Below, piece after piece: positions 1-10,873 of a stretch of DNA of 64,000 bases. Each line of letters opens with the position of its first letter. Position 1 is the first letter of the stretch. The position numbers and the translations under genes were made by a program. Source of the stretch: Cladophialophora immunda (lineage: Eukaryota > Ascomycota > Eurotiomycetes > Chaetothyriales > Herpotrichiellaceae); assembly GCF_000835495.1 (NCBI RefSeq), contig NW_015622545.1:3054777-3118776 (forward strand), in the 5' to 3' direction. The notes below the pieces were generated by a model. The model searched no databases, had not been told where the DNA came from, and saw only the letters and a program-made list of their open reading frames with translations.

Positions 1-98
1 CGACGCTCGGGGGGTGGCGCAAGGCCGGGGTCAAGACCGAGATCGCAAAGAACGCCCCACGGGTTGCGGTAGAGGTCAAGGAGCTGCCTGGTAGTTGA
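1..98 (+). CDS. 3' end of a protein-coding gene (partial, unidentified)
   Basis: An open frame runs from base 3 to a TGA at 96-98 without interruption. It encodes about 31 residues with many Lys, Val and Glu, ending in ELPGS. The start lies outside the window. The codon choice looks coding (mostly C or G at third positions), but 31 residues are too few to name a family. It could be chance. Confidence 0.4.
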   Translation, partial: TLGGWRKAGVKTEIAKNAPRVAVEVKELPGS

Positions 99-703
99 CG
101 GACACCTCGCATGGTGGGATTTGCTAGAGGTGGGACTGTAAATGTTTGCGTACTCCCACTATGTAGTCCTGTCTAAGGCACCGGCGGCTCTGAGTAGAAG
201 TGACGAATAGTCTTTAGTCAGATGAACCCCGGCGAGGGTTTTACTTCGCCTGAACATTCATAAAAGGGATTTCTCGATGCCTAGCAGCCGCGGCGACAGA
301 GGAGATATTCCTGGTCATTCCCTGACCTTTACACAGTATAGTGTTTCTGCAGCGCAAGGCTCCAGCTTGCCTCAGACAAGGCTGTAGAGTATCATTGTGC
401 GAGGCTGTGCGAGGCTGTGTGGGGACCCCGCTCATTCTTCCTCTTCATGCATCGACTCGGTATTTCACCGGCAAGCCGAGGTCCGGTCCACGTCCATCAT
501 CCTTCGTAACCACCACTGTCTACATCTTCCCTCTCCTCCCACAAGGCGTAGAGTGTCTCCCCCCGTTCTGATTCCAGTTCCCATTCCCTTCCATGCGACC
601 TTGATATCGCCCCTCTACGGGCTTCGAGACTGGATCTCTAATCTACTTCATCTTCGCTCAAAGACCGTTGGCTGAGAGCTTCAAACCACCCACCGACTGA
701 GAA
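99..703. other. intergenic, no gene seen
   Basis: Short overlapping frames occur on both strands, but none has a convincing start, codon bias or domain. The last 250 bases are pyrimidine-rich (CT tracts around 495-600), as expected for the promoter and leader of the gene starting at 704. Confidence 0.5.
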
Positions 704-2567
704 ATGGCGCGCAAGGACAGGCCCACGCTGCAATTCTACTACGATGTATGTGAGAGACCGGTGCTGGCTACTCGAGTCAATTAAGGGCCTCGGGGTCTCT
801 GTTTGATTGAACTGCCTCCTCTTACTGGTACCGCTTCACTCGTCACGGGTTCTTATACTGATCCCAAATGTGACCAGGTAACATGCCCGTTCGCATACAT
901 GGGCTCGCTTCGGTAGGTAAACACACGTATTACACCACACAAACATACTCCCTCCCTTCCTGACGGACGGACCACCGGAAGAATACCATGTTCTAACGCG
1001 AGTGATTTCCGGGGGTAGCGTCGAAGCCCTCGCCCGCCGCACCGACGCCGAGCTGATCTGGATGCCGGTGCTGCTGGGCGCCATCTACCGCGAGACGGCC
1101 GCGCCGCAGGGCGCCGCGGGCTCGGCGTCGGACGTCTTCAACCCGACCAAGAAGCGGCTGACGTCGCGCGCGATGCGGCGCACCCTGCAGCGCCTGGGCG
1201 TCGAGATCGCCTGGCCGTCCGTGCACCCGCGCAGCCCCGTGCTGGCCCTACGCCTGCTGCACCACGTCCCCGCGGCACAGCGTCCGGCCCTCACCCACGC
1301 CCTGTTCCGGGCCTACTGGGTCGACGACCGCGACATCACCGACAAGGCCGTCCTCTTAGACATCGCCCGCCGCAGCGGCATCGCCAGCGCGTCGCGCCTG
1401 ACTGAGTCGGTCTTCGACGACAGGGACGCCCAGGACGCCCTCCGCGCGGCGACCGCCGAGGTCGTCGCGCGCGGTGCGCCCGGGGTGCCTGCTTTCTGGG
1501 TCGCGGAGGAGACGTGGGTCGATGGTGGTGGTAATGGTGCTGCTGGCAATGGCACGCTGCGCCACGGCCGCCTCTACTGGGGACAGGATCGCATGCACTT
1601 TGTCGAGGCTGCGCTCCACGCAGTAAGACGCGGCTGCGACTACGCCCAGGTGCCCGATCTGCCAAGTTTGCAGCCCCGGTGTGTACAGGGGCCCCCGGTC
1701 GGCCAGAAAAGAGTCGAATTCTGGTACGACTTCAGCAGCCCCTGGGCGTTTCTCGGGTGGACGCAGCTGGACAGACTCAAAAGACAGTTCGGCCCGGACG
1801 TGGAGATTGTCATGAAGCCCTTTTTGCTGGGCGCCTTGTTCAAAGCGTGAGTCTATATGATCCCAGCCCCCCCCAAAAAGACTGGTTCTCGGAACGTTTT
1901 TGTTGACCGGCCACAAAAAATCAGTGTTGGCGCGCCGAACGTCCCCATGGCGGCCATTTCGCAGGCCAAAAGAGATTACATGCGCAAAGACCTGGGCGAC
2001 TGGATCCGCCATTGGAACGGCGTCAACCAGCAACGCGGGTCTCACGATCAACCCATCCAGTTCCACTGGCCCAGCCAGTTCCCGATCCGCACGCCCACGG
2101 CCCTGCGCTGCGCGATCGTGGATCCGAATCTCGTCCCTCTGCTCTGTGAGTTTGTCCTTCCCGTGACCAGCCTTGGCCCCCCCTTTGTGTCACCGTTCTG
2201 ACCACCGAGCGCTCAAATAGTCCGCGCGTGCTGGGAGCGCGACATCAACGTTTCCGACGACAAGGTCTTGGCCGGGTACCTCGCAACGGCGGGCTGCGAT
2301 GCCGCGGCCCTGCTGAAGAAGGCTTCCTCGCCTCAAGTCAAGGACACCTTGCGAAACAACACCCAGGAAGCCGTCGATGCCGGGATCTGTGGCGTTCCGT
2401 CGTATCGAGTGTTCGAGAAGACGAGTGGAGGGTGGGTGCTCGGTGGGGTCGAGGGCGGTGTCGTCTGGGGTCAAGACGAGCTGCCCGTCGTGGAGGACGT
2501 AGTTGCCGGCTGGAAGGAGAAGGAAAGCTCCGTCGGAGGCTATGACAGACCTGCCTCCCGACTGTAA
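704..2567 (+). CDS. tandem DsbA/GST-kappa-like (HCCA isomerase family) fusion protein
   Basis: Five exons (704-745, 878-912, 1019-1846, 1925-2145, 2221-2567) join in frame to about 490 residues. The protein is two full thioredoxin-fold DSBA-like domains of the GST-kappa/2-hydroxychromene-2-carboxylate isomerase family. Domain 1 (about 1-230) opens with FYYDVTCPFAYMG; domain 2 (about 245-490) opens with FWYDFSSPWAFLG. Both have the cis-proline loop, GVPAF in the first and GVPSY in the second, so each half looks complete. At the active-site position domain 1 has Cys (CPFA) and domain 2 has Ser (SPWA). Known members use glutathione for conjugation, isomerisation or disulfide chemistry; the substrate here is unknown. 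No signal peptide is visible. Exon 3 is much richer in G+C at third positions than the flanking exons. The start ATG is chosen because it directly precedes the first beta strand. Confidence 0.85.
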
Positions 2568-3406
2568 GCGTCATGTAGCCTCAGCGACAGGGTCGACGAC
2601 GCACAAGGCGAAATTAAAAAGGTCGCCGTGCAGGGTAGGTGCTGGGTCTACGTATAAGAAGCGCCGGTCGTGTTATGTATATGACCCCCAGGGTCAACTT
2701 GTGCCCAGTACCTCGTGGCCTGTCCTGGTGTCTTCTTCAAAACAACATTGGTACTTTTCCCACGACTAATGTTGCAGGACCTTGACACCGTCATCGCAAG
2801 TGGTTCCCGTTGTTTGCGATTCGCATGAGCAGTGACGAGATCAATCCAGGAGCGGATCGACGGCAAACGATTCCTGGAGACTGTCAGCTTGGATCGGAAT
2901 CGTGTGACTCTGGCTTGGGCGTTCACCCATACCTGTTTCTCTGAGACATCGTTGAACCAAGCCAGATCGTTGAAAGTAGAGGATATCACCACGGAAAGGA
3001 ACCAGTGCCGCGATCAGACACGTTCCGGGGGGCATGGCTTCTTTAAACCAGATCTCCACGCCTCGATTCAAGGGCGCTGCCGTGTACAGTTTCCATCGGG
3101 ATTCGGGGAAATGCCAGGTCAGCCCGCCAAAACTCATCTATAGCGAGTCGAAGGGCTTATCCTCCTCCTATTTCGCAGAGAAATGGGAATATGGCTTCGA
3201 TAGGTTGTCCCTCGTTGTCCCTCAGCGTCTTCTCCGTCCTTCTTGACCTCTTCACGTACCCGTGGCATCAAGGCTCTCTGACGCAACCCGATCTGTGTCT
3301 CGCATACAATGAAACGGACACGATCGTATTGTTCAAACACCCGTCCTGGCTCTTGGGCGGCTATCAAAGTTTTTGGCCATAGACAACATAACTAGAAGCG
3401 TAAAGG
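2568..3406. other. intergenic, no supported gene
   Basis: Minus-strand frames at 2841-3137 and 3134-3367 have protein-like stretches (for example RGVEIWFKEA near 3040) but no start, splice pattern or domain that I recognise. They might be remnants of a decayed gene. I see no RNA gene. Confidence 0.35.
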
Positions 3407-4396
3407 TCAGTCAAGTCCTGGCTTTCGAGCAAGGTTGGTCACCCACATGGGCCAATAGGCATGGATGTTGTGGTTCCGAATGTCGTTGCGCGACTCCGCC
3501 AGCAGAAGCTCGAACTCTTCCACGCCCATGCCGAGCACTTTGGTGCACAGCCGCGCGGAGAAGGCATGGAGCCCGTCGAGGGTGTTGACCATGTTCCAGT
3601 AGCCGATTTTCTTGAGATGCGGGTCGCGGGGCCATTTGTTCTGTGGCCACTTGTATCGTATCTCCACCACGTTCGCGAAGCCCGCCTGTTCCATAAACTG
3701 CTTGTACTGGGCCGCCCAGGCCCCGTCCCTGTTCAGCATGTGGAGGCCCTTGACCAGGGCGTCGTTGAGTCGCTCGAACGGGGTCCCGGCCATGGTCCCG
3801 TCGTCCGACCGCACGGGAAACGCAAAGTCCTGGAGCTCGACCCAGCCGCCGGGCTTGAGGGCCAAATATGCCTGCTGGAGCAGCTTGAGGGGGTCCCCGA
3901 GCGAGCCCGCCAGCATCCGCCCGTGGATGAGGTCGAACTTTTGCGAGAAACACCAGGTCTGGTCGAAGTCGTCGACCTCGAACTTGCAGTTGGGCGGGAT
4001 GAAGGAGGGCTGGATGGGACTGAGGTCGGTTCCCAGGACCGTGGACTGGGGGTTTTCGTCGGCGAAATGGATCGCCCAGATGCCCGTGCCCGTGCCGATG
4101 TCGAGCACGTCCAGGGCGGCGCCGGGCTCGACGGGGGCGGCGAGCAGTTTGTTGTTCATGGTGTGGAGGAAGATTTCATGCTGCATGTCAAGCCGCTCCT
4201 GTTCCCGCTCGTCATCGGGCATGAAGTACAGCCCGTCCTTGTATTTGTGGTAGCCTCGCCCATTTTCGTACACGCTCTGCAGCAGGCTGGACCGAAGCGA
4301 CTCGGTGTCGGACTCGGAGATCAGGTCGCCCAGTCCAGAGTCGACGTCACTGAATCGCTCGGGCTCGATGTATCCTATATTCTCCTCAGAAGCCAT
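3407..4396 (-). CDS. LaeA-like class I SAM-dependent methyltransferase
   Basis: Single exon, 329 residues, starting at the ATG at 4396 (MASEENIGY). The class I methyltransferase fold is clear: motif I is VLDIGTGTGIWAIHFADE, followed by an acidic post-I strand (VLGTDLSPIQP) and the motif LKPGGWVELQDF. The N-terminal stretch with YENGRGYHKY and the DEREQERLDMQH segment is typical of the large fungal LaeA-like/TAM-domain group. Members include global regulators of secondary metabolism and pathway-specific methyltransferases, and sequence alone does not separate them. It lies head to head with a P450 across 732 bp, so shared control is possible. Length is normal and no residues look missing. Confidence 0.85.
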   Translation of the reverse strand: MASEENIGYIEPERFSDVDSGLGDLISESDTESLRSSLLQSVYENGRGYHKYKDGLYFMPDDEREQERLDMQHEIFLHTMNNKLLAAPVEPGAALDVLDIGTGTGIWAIHFADENPQSTVLGTDLSPIQPSFIPPNCKFEVDDFDQTWCFSQKFDLIHGRMLAGSLGDPLKLLQQAYLALKPGGWVELQDFAFPVRSDDGTMAGTPFERLNDALVKGLHMLNRDGAWAAQYKQFMEQAGFANVVEIRYKWPQNKWPRDPHLKKIGYWNMVNTLDGLHAFSARLCTKVLGMGVEEFELLLAESRNDIRNHNIHAYWPMWVTNLARKPGLD

Positions 4397-5128
4397 GTTG
4401 CCGGGAAGACACCGTGGAAAAAACACAGACCGTGAGTAAGGAAAAAGAGGAAAAGGGCCCAGTGCGGGAGACGCTGGCCGGAGATAAAACTTGCGTCAAT
4501 TCCTGCGCACAACCAACTCGCCCTCAACGTGCTGCATGCTCTTCTGTCGCAGAGCATCGCCTGACCGCTAGAGCCCCTCCGAGAGGGTCGGCACGCACGG
4601 ACACTTGTTTGAAACTACGACAAGTAAGTACTTGGGCAGTCCCAGGCCATGGCCCGTATATGCACCTAGCACATGCAGCACCACCCCTGAAGCCCGTGGT
4701 CATTGGGTTCGGCTTGCGCAGCCAGCAGCCGGGGCGAGGCGGAAGGACGGAATCGCGATGCCTACAACGACCATCTAAGCGGCAAAGAGACTAGACACAC
4801 GGCCCAGCTTCACGAATGGAGGAGAAGAATCCCATGGATCTCGAGCCATCAGCCCCTCCATCGCCTGTTGATTGCTGGGCCTGCAGCACACCACCAGGGC
4901 TTGTGTGCGCCAGTCTAGACATGTGAGTGGCCCGGAAGGGTTTATCTGGCCGCTGTGCTGTCAGTCCGTCAATCAGTCTTCGACGTTGGATACGTATTAA
5001 ACCTCCAAGCTACTGGACTTCTTTTCTTTTGCTGTTGACCGCCCCCAACACGTCCTGCCGGTTGCTGTTCCTGGTCATCCTCGTCCAAGTTCTTCCTTGC
5101 TTAAACTCTGTCCAACCGTCGACGCTCA
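4397..5128. promoter_or_regulatory. divergent promoter between methyltransferase and P450
   Basis: The 732-bp gap separates the two outward-facing starts at 4396 and 5129. I see no gene in it. The P450 side ends in a pyrimidine-rich leader (about 5018-5100). A compact self-complementary block sits at 4528-4595. Whether control is shared is an inference from geometry only. Confidence 0.5.
4528..4595 (+). other. self-complementary, possibly structured 68-base element
   Basis: The outer arms CGTGCTG (4528-4534) and CGGCACG (4589-4595) pair over 7 bp with one G-T pair. Inside are a perfect 7-bp hairpin (ATGCTCT 4536-4542 with AGAGCAT 4551-4557) and a 5-bp hairpin (CCCTC 4575-4579 with GAGGG 4583-4587). 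The size resembles a tRNA, but the arm order and the 3-base last loop do not fit one. It may be a chance fold or a DNA element. Confidence 0.2.
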
Positions 5129-6866
5129 ATGTCGTATCTGTACTTGAGCCTGCTCGTCTCGGGCCTGGCATGGCTCTTATACGTCGTCGCCCTGGTCGTA
5201 TACCGACTGTACTTCCACCCGCTGGCTCGATTCCCAGGGCCCAAGTACGCGGCGATCAGCAAATGGCATGAGTACTACTACGATGTCCACTTGCAAGGGA
5301 AATTCATCTTCCATATTAAAGCCCTGCACGAAAAGTATGGTGCGTCAATGTGCTGGCGTCTGTGATTGTTGCAAATGGAGCTTGGGATTGACTTGTGCTC
5401 GCTGATACCACAGGGCCAATCGTGCGCATCACTCCAGACGAGGTTCATATTCTGGATTCGGACTTCTGGGAAACCATCTTTACCAAGGCTGGGAGAGTCG
5501 ACAAATACGACTGGATGTCTGGTCGCTTCGGGAACGAGAACTCGGTCCTGAGCACGGCGCCGGATGAGCTGCATCGCATACGACGGAATGCGTTGAACCC
5601 GTTCTTCTCGCGCAAGAGAATCATTGACCTGCAGGTCATCATTCGCAAGAAGCTCAACCAGTTGATCGCAAAAGCACGAGAATCCCAGCAATCTGGCGCC
5701 CCGGTGGTCATCAGTCGCGGCTATATGGCCTTGGCTGAAGATGTCATCATGGAATACTGCTTCGCTCACGACTACAACAGTCTCAATGTTCCTGAGTGGA
5801 CGCCTATCCTTCATGATCCGTTCAGGGCCGTCAGCATCAGTGGGAACATGTCGCTGCAGTTCCCCCTGGTGCCCAAGATCTTGAACTGCTTGCCACAGTC
5901 GTGGCTTGTCAAGCTGGAACCATTATATGCCCTTGTTTTCAAGATGCAAGGAGTGAGGCTCCAGAGTGCTCCCGCTCCCGTTTGGTCCTTTCTGACGCTC
6001 GCAGGACTTTGCCAAACAGATCATCGACTTGAAAGCCGGCAAGATTGACGCGCTTGCTGAAAAATCTCAGCACCCGACGGTGTTTTCTGAGCTGCTTCGT
6101 GGCGATCTGCCTCCCAGTGAGAAGTCCGACCGCCGCCTGCAGGATGAAGCGCAGTTGATCATAGGCGCTGGGCTCGCCACCACTGGCTGGACACTCAGCG
6201 TAGCCACCTTCTACATTCTGAGCGATCCGAAGGTCCTTGAACGCCTGCGCGCTGAGCTCGAGGAAGCCATCCCAGACATCAACGAGCTGGACCCAAGTGC
6301 TCCGCTCGAATGGACAGAACTAGAGAAGCTCCCGTATCTGTCAGGTTGCATAAAGGAAGCCATCAGGCTGTCCTACTCCACAACGGCGCGCAATGCCCGT
6401 CTATTTCCCAAGCCAGTTCAGTACGGCAAATGGACCATCCCGGCCAGGACGCCAATTTCAATGACAATCCCGTTTCTCAATCATGACGAGGAAATCTTCC
6501 CCAACTCCACCTCCTTTGTCCCTGAGCGGTGGCTCGATTCACCCAAGGCCAAGAATGGATCCAGTTTAGACAGGTATTTTGTGGGGTTTGGCAAAGGCAC
6601 GAGGTCTTGTCTGGGAATCAAGTGAGTTTGAGCTTGTATCCCCTATCTGGTGTGCTCTGTTCTGATGGCGGTTTGTGTCAAACCTTAGCCTCGCCTATGC
6701 CGAACTTTACTTGACCCTGGCAGCTATGTTCCGGTACTTCCAGCTTGAGCTGTACGAGACCGACAAGAGTGATGTGGAGTTGGCTCACGACTTCTTTCTT
6801 CCATTTCCCAGGCTTGATTCCAAAGGCATCCAGGTGGTTGTCAAGCCGACGGAGAACAGTGGGTGA
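5129..6866 (+). CDS. cytochrome P450 monooxygenase (membrane-anchored)
   Basis: Four exons (5129-5339, 5414-5952, 6005-6621, 6689-6866) give 514 residues. An N-terminal membrane anchor (about 3-25) is followed by the hinge YFHPLARFPGPK. Further landmarks are the I-helix GAGLATTGW, the K-helix ExxR motif in KEAIRLS, PERW in FVPERWLDS, and the heme loop FGKGTRSCLG with Cys about 452. The heme loop is split from the following helix (NLAYAELYL) by the last intron. The layout matches ER-bound fungal P450s of the trichodiene-oxygenase-like/benzoate-hydroxylase-like superfamily, but the substrate cannot be read from sequence. The I-helix has ATTG where many P450s have AGTT/DTT. A decayed relative lies at about 56.3 kb. 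Confidence 0.92.
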
Positions 6867-7635
6867 GGTGTTCGAGATGGTTTGGCGGCTCTGAGATGAA
6901 GTATCAAGAACCAGATTAGTCCACGCGATGGGTAGATGTCTTTTCTCTTTGTCTTTTCGTCGCAACTCACCTCGTTTCCCACCTCGCTCGGCTGAATTCG
7001 CTACATTGACCCTGTTGAGGCTTGTTGGGACTGGCCAGTCGAACTTGCACACCCGTTCCATGCCTGATAAATCATAGGTCCGTGGGAGAGGATAGTTGTT
7101 TCGTGGAGAAGGAAAGCTCCTGTGCCAACCCAAGTGCCCATGTGAAAGGACAATTAGGCTTCTCACTTGCAAACCTCAATGCCTTTGTCCTCTCACTTTT
7201 CCACCACGGCAAAGGCAGCACCCGTGGAGCACAATAGTATGGGATACCAGCCCCTCGAGGACATATCTGAGCATCTTCCCATCGCTGTCAGCGGAACAGT
7301 GACGACAGGCGAACCTTCTGACACGAAAAAGACTTTGACGTCAACATTCGACGCTGGTGGGTGGCGTTGTTATGAGTTTTCACCCACAGACGCGCCAAGA
7401 CCGGCGCTCCCAAGCAGGTTAGCGCCAAGCTATCGATTGGGCGGCAAGTTGCCCCTCTGCATTGTCCACGATCCCACTTCCTGCAAAACGATATTTTCCT
7501 TTGGCCGGGCCTGGGTTCCTTTCTCCCATCCATCCCTCTCTTTCGAGAATTTGTCGCTCACGGTTTGATATCATCCTTTCCATCACTGCATATCTTGCTC
7601 TCTTTTTGTAAGCGACATCTTCTCAGCTTTTCACC
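6867..7635. promoter_or_regulatory. intergenic; pyrimidine-rich promoter/leader of eIF5A
   Basis: No gene is visible. From about 7498 to 7635 the + strand is dominated by C and T (runs such as CCATCCATCCCTCTCTTTC), a usual feature of strongly expressed fungal housekeeping promoters. It leads to CACCATGG at the eIF5A start. Confidence 0.55.
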
Positions 7636-8362
7636 ATGGCGGACAACGACGCGCAGGTAAGCCTCTCCAAGGGAAAACCCTCCCCCGCCTTTTGTACTTG
7701 CGCAAACCAGTTGCCGCATTTACAAGGCCCGTTCGAGGTCTCCAGTGACTTCCTCGTCGCACCAGACACTGACATCCACTGCTTCCAGCATGAACACACC
7801 TTTGAGTCCGCCGATGCCGGAGCTTCGGCCACCTACCCGATGCAATGTTCCGCCTTGAGAAAGAACGGCTTCGTTGTCATCAAGGGCCGCCCATGCAAGA
7901 TTGTCGAAATGTCCACCTCCAAGACTGGCAAACACGGTCACGCCAAGGTCCACTTGGTTGCCCTCGACATCTTCACCGGCCGAAAGATGGAAGATCTCTC
8001 CCCATCCACCCACAATATGGACGTTCCTAACGTCACTCGTCGTGAATACCAATTGGTAAGAGAAGGGTTCTACGCGGCATACGGCACGCCGAGAATGCTA
8101 ATGGCGGTTGCAGCTCGACATTACTGATGACGGCTTCTTGTCCCTCATGTCTGATGATGGTTCCACCAAGGATGATGTCAAGATGCCCGAGGGCGAAGTT
8201 GGCGAAAAGATTGAGAAACTCTTCCGCACCGACGAGAAGGACACCAGTGAGTACCCAGCCGTGAAAGCACAACATCGGATTACTAATGCTGCGATAGACG
8301 TTATTGTCTTGACCGCGATGGGCGAGGAGGCTGCTGTTGATGCCAAAGAAGCTCCCAAATAA
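7636..8362 (+). CDS. eIF5A: translation factor eIF5A
   Basis: Four exons (7636-7656, 7789-8055, 8114-8246, 8298-8362) encode 161 residues, the usual length. The hypusination loop [12 protein letters not shown] is intact; the Lys modified by deoxyhypusine synthase is about residue 55. The N-terminal SH3-like domain ([20 protein letters not shown]) and the C-terminal OB domain ([16 protein letters not shown] to the end) are both complete. eIF5A promotes peptide-bond formation at stalled ribosomes and termination. The first exon encodes only seven residues, with the intron directly before HEHTFES; this split is common in fungal eIF5A genes. The start has a good context (CACCATGG). Confidence 0.97.
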
Positions 8363-10262
8363 ACGGGCGTTCGAGTCAACCAGCAGATCTGCGACCCCCT
8401 CTTCACGACTGATGGATTTATGGATCAGGAAACCCAGGTCATACTTCAGCGTTCTTGGTGTTGGGCAAGTTTGCACATGCCGAAAATCAGAGTAGGCGGA
8501 AAGATACGAACTTGTCTGGAGGCAGCTGGGCCATAGATCTGTGGCTTGCCCTGAAAAAGTGACTGTTTTTCACTCCAACGACGGACCAGCATCCTTCTGC
8601 ATTTTGAAAAGTGGTAGCTAGACAAATAACAGAGCAATTACTCAAACCACCATCAGCCTGCTTATGCTGCTAGTCAATGCAGGGATCTATCCTTCTCGCT
8701 TCAAACAGAAATACCTGATCGCTGATTGGTTCCGCCGCGGCTCTCATCTTGCCTGCAGTTCTCAAGTTCTCGCTTGAGACCCTCCATTTGTCACGTTACG
8801 GGCTGGCTGGAAGATCCTCCTGTGGTTAAAGCGGTCATGGCAAATCCGCCATTACGTTCCGTACATCTCGCGGCGTAAGGATCCCGGTTCTTATAGCTCT
8901 GCCGTAGAAAGGTCCAGTCCAGGTAGTTAGTTGAACAAGCCGGCCATGGCCTTGGCGACTGTGTCTCCTCAGCGTCTATTTGCACGTACCCGTCACTTTC
9001 CCGAGTGCTATAAACCGAAAACAACACTCCTTCAGCTACATGATTCTTTATAATTTTTCGTCATCCATGTGGCGAACCGGTACTAACTCATGAACTTGGA
9101 GGAAAGGAAAGGAAGGCGGCTTAAGCCCCATGTCCCTTGACACCTTGAGACTCGACGGTATTGTCCGATCCAACGGCGTCTATCTCCCCTTCGTTTTTTT
9201 CCGATGCAAATCTACCTACCAAGAATGCCCTGGGCTCATCAGTTTCCTTAGCATATATATTCGACGATCTCAGGGGAAGGCATGCCTCCCTCGGTTGCTG
9301 GAGTTGAGAGCCTACAGTAACGGTCCATCGCATGTATCGGCAAAGTTTGCAAGGATGCTTCTTAGGGATGCCAAAGAGGCGTGGCCCAGCGACGCCCATT
9401 CAGCCGCACGAAGCACATATGCATGGCCTCAAAGGGTAAAGTCCCATGCAAGCACCCTGCCACGCTGCCTACCTGTGTGACAGGAGCTGGGGCTCGCAAG
9501 GGCCACGAACCAAGGCTCTTGCTGATGCTTGTTCGTGCCAGGCCCAGAAGCAGGTCGCTTCCTGTTTATTATCATAGAGGGCCGGCAATGTCCACTTCTG
9601 AAGGTCTTTCTGCGAACATGAGGTTTGTAGCTGGTAAGCCCTCCCTCCCACCTTTTTGCGCCAATTTCAATCTCTTCCTTGTCGCTTCCACTGTTGCTGA
9701 AGACCATCGCTCTCAGCATTACCGGCAACTACTCTGGCGCTCATGTTCGCAGAGCGCCCGCGACTCTATTCAGGTCACCCTGTACGCAGCCTTACGCACC
9801 ACTGTCGCCCGCTGCGTGACATGTGCCCCTCTACGATATGACCCCGAGCTCGAGAGTCACCCACCACCAGAAGCCGGCACATGGCCGCAGGTGTAATCCC
9901 GCCGACGTGCAAAAGGCTTTTCGTGAGAAATTGGAACAGCTCACAGTTAAGCCTCATTGCAACCATTGTGAGGGCTGTGGTCGTCCCTATATCCGGGTGG
10001 AGAAACTGTGCAGCTGGTTGAGGGAGAAGTACTCGAAAGATTGTGGCTGTGAATGCCCAAATCACCGTCCACATCGCCGCCAAAGCGCCTTGGAAGCGAG
10101 GAAGCGAGGCTGATAGGTAGGTAGGAATCACCGAAAATCGCCAGTTGTGGCTGTGAGTGGTACGGGCCATCCTACGAGGGCAAATCACGAGAACCAAGCC
10201 CCCAGTGTCCCCCTCAATACCCCCCGCAAGCAGTGCTCGTACTCCAAGCCCTGGGGGCAAAA
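8363..10262. other. long intergenic region, no firmly supported gene
   Basis: About 1.9 kb. Frames at 9130-9480 and 9381-9896 have no start or domain support. A short + frame from the ATG at 9838 to 10113 encodes 91 residues with a Cys/His cluster (KPHCNHCEGCGRPY) that could bind zinc, but it lacks an identifiable domain and overlaps a minus frame of similar length. I leave it as unsupported. No RNA gene is seen. Confidence 0.4.
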
Positions 10263-10873
10263 TCAATAGCGTCTTTGGCGTTCTGGCGATCGTGCACTTC
10301 GTCGACGGTTGTTGTTGGCAGCTTGTGCGTTGTTGGGAGGTTGGTCGCCTCGTCCAGTGGCGGAGGCAGTAATCGCGCGAGCATCTGCCTGTTCCTTACG
10401 AGCGTGGATTTCATCCCGCATGGCTGCTATTGCATTACGGTCGTCCTGCGGCAGACGATGAGCAGTGGGCACCCTATCCAGCAGGCACAGACTCACACGG
10501 TCCAATTTGCGTGGTATATCAAAGACCCAAGAGTCGTGGTTGATCTGGCCTGAGTCAGTACGGGGAAGCCGAGTCCGTCACTCATTGCGCCTTGTGGCTG
10601 GCCACGAGGGGCGCATTCGGGCGGGGCACTGACCTTGACGCGATCCGGCAGGACGTGGCCAGGAAATTTTTGTTCCAGCCACTTCTTGAGGTCGGACCAT
10701 TCCAACCGGTACACCTTGTAACTATCAGGCGTCAATGGGTCGTCGGCCGGCGGTGTTGCCACGGGCGTAGAGCCAGTCACCCAAGACTGGATCCGCGATA
10801 TTGGTTTCATGGATATGCCGGTCCTCCGGCGAGGAGGGAGGCCCCAGCCTGGCTCTGGTGAATTGGAAGGCAT
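10263..10873 (-). CDS. small hypothetical protein, 156 residues
   Basis: Three exons on the minus strand (10873-10634, 10544-10497, 10445-10263) join in frame. The last intron is only 51 nt (GTGAGT...GCAG). The N-terminal third is Pro/Ser/Arg-rich. A conserved-looking core follows, reading YKVYRLEWSDLKKWLEQKF and then, across the first splice, VKINHDSWVFDIPRKLDR. The C-terminus is a charged helix (AAMRDEIHARKEQADARA) and an Arg/Asn-rich basic tail. The Trp-rich amphipathic core and the clean splice fit argue for a real gene. I do not recognise the family. A basic tail could suggest nucleic acid binding, but that is a guess. Confidence 0.6.

Noticed and set aside
3461..4435. 324-codon plus-strand open frame opposite the methyltransferase
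   Set aside because: It is antisense to a clear methyltransferase with intact SAM motifs; the peptide has no domain and reflects GC-rich codon shadowing.
9838..10113. 91-codon plus-strand frame with CNHCEGC
   Set aside because: The Cys cluster is suggestive, but there is no domain, no splice structure and an equally long opposing frame.
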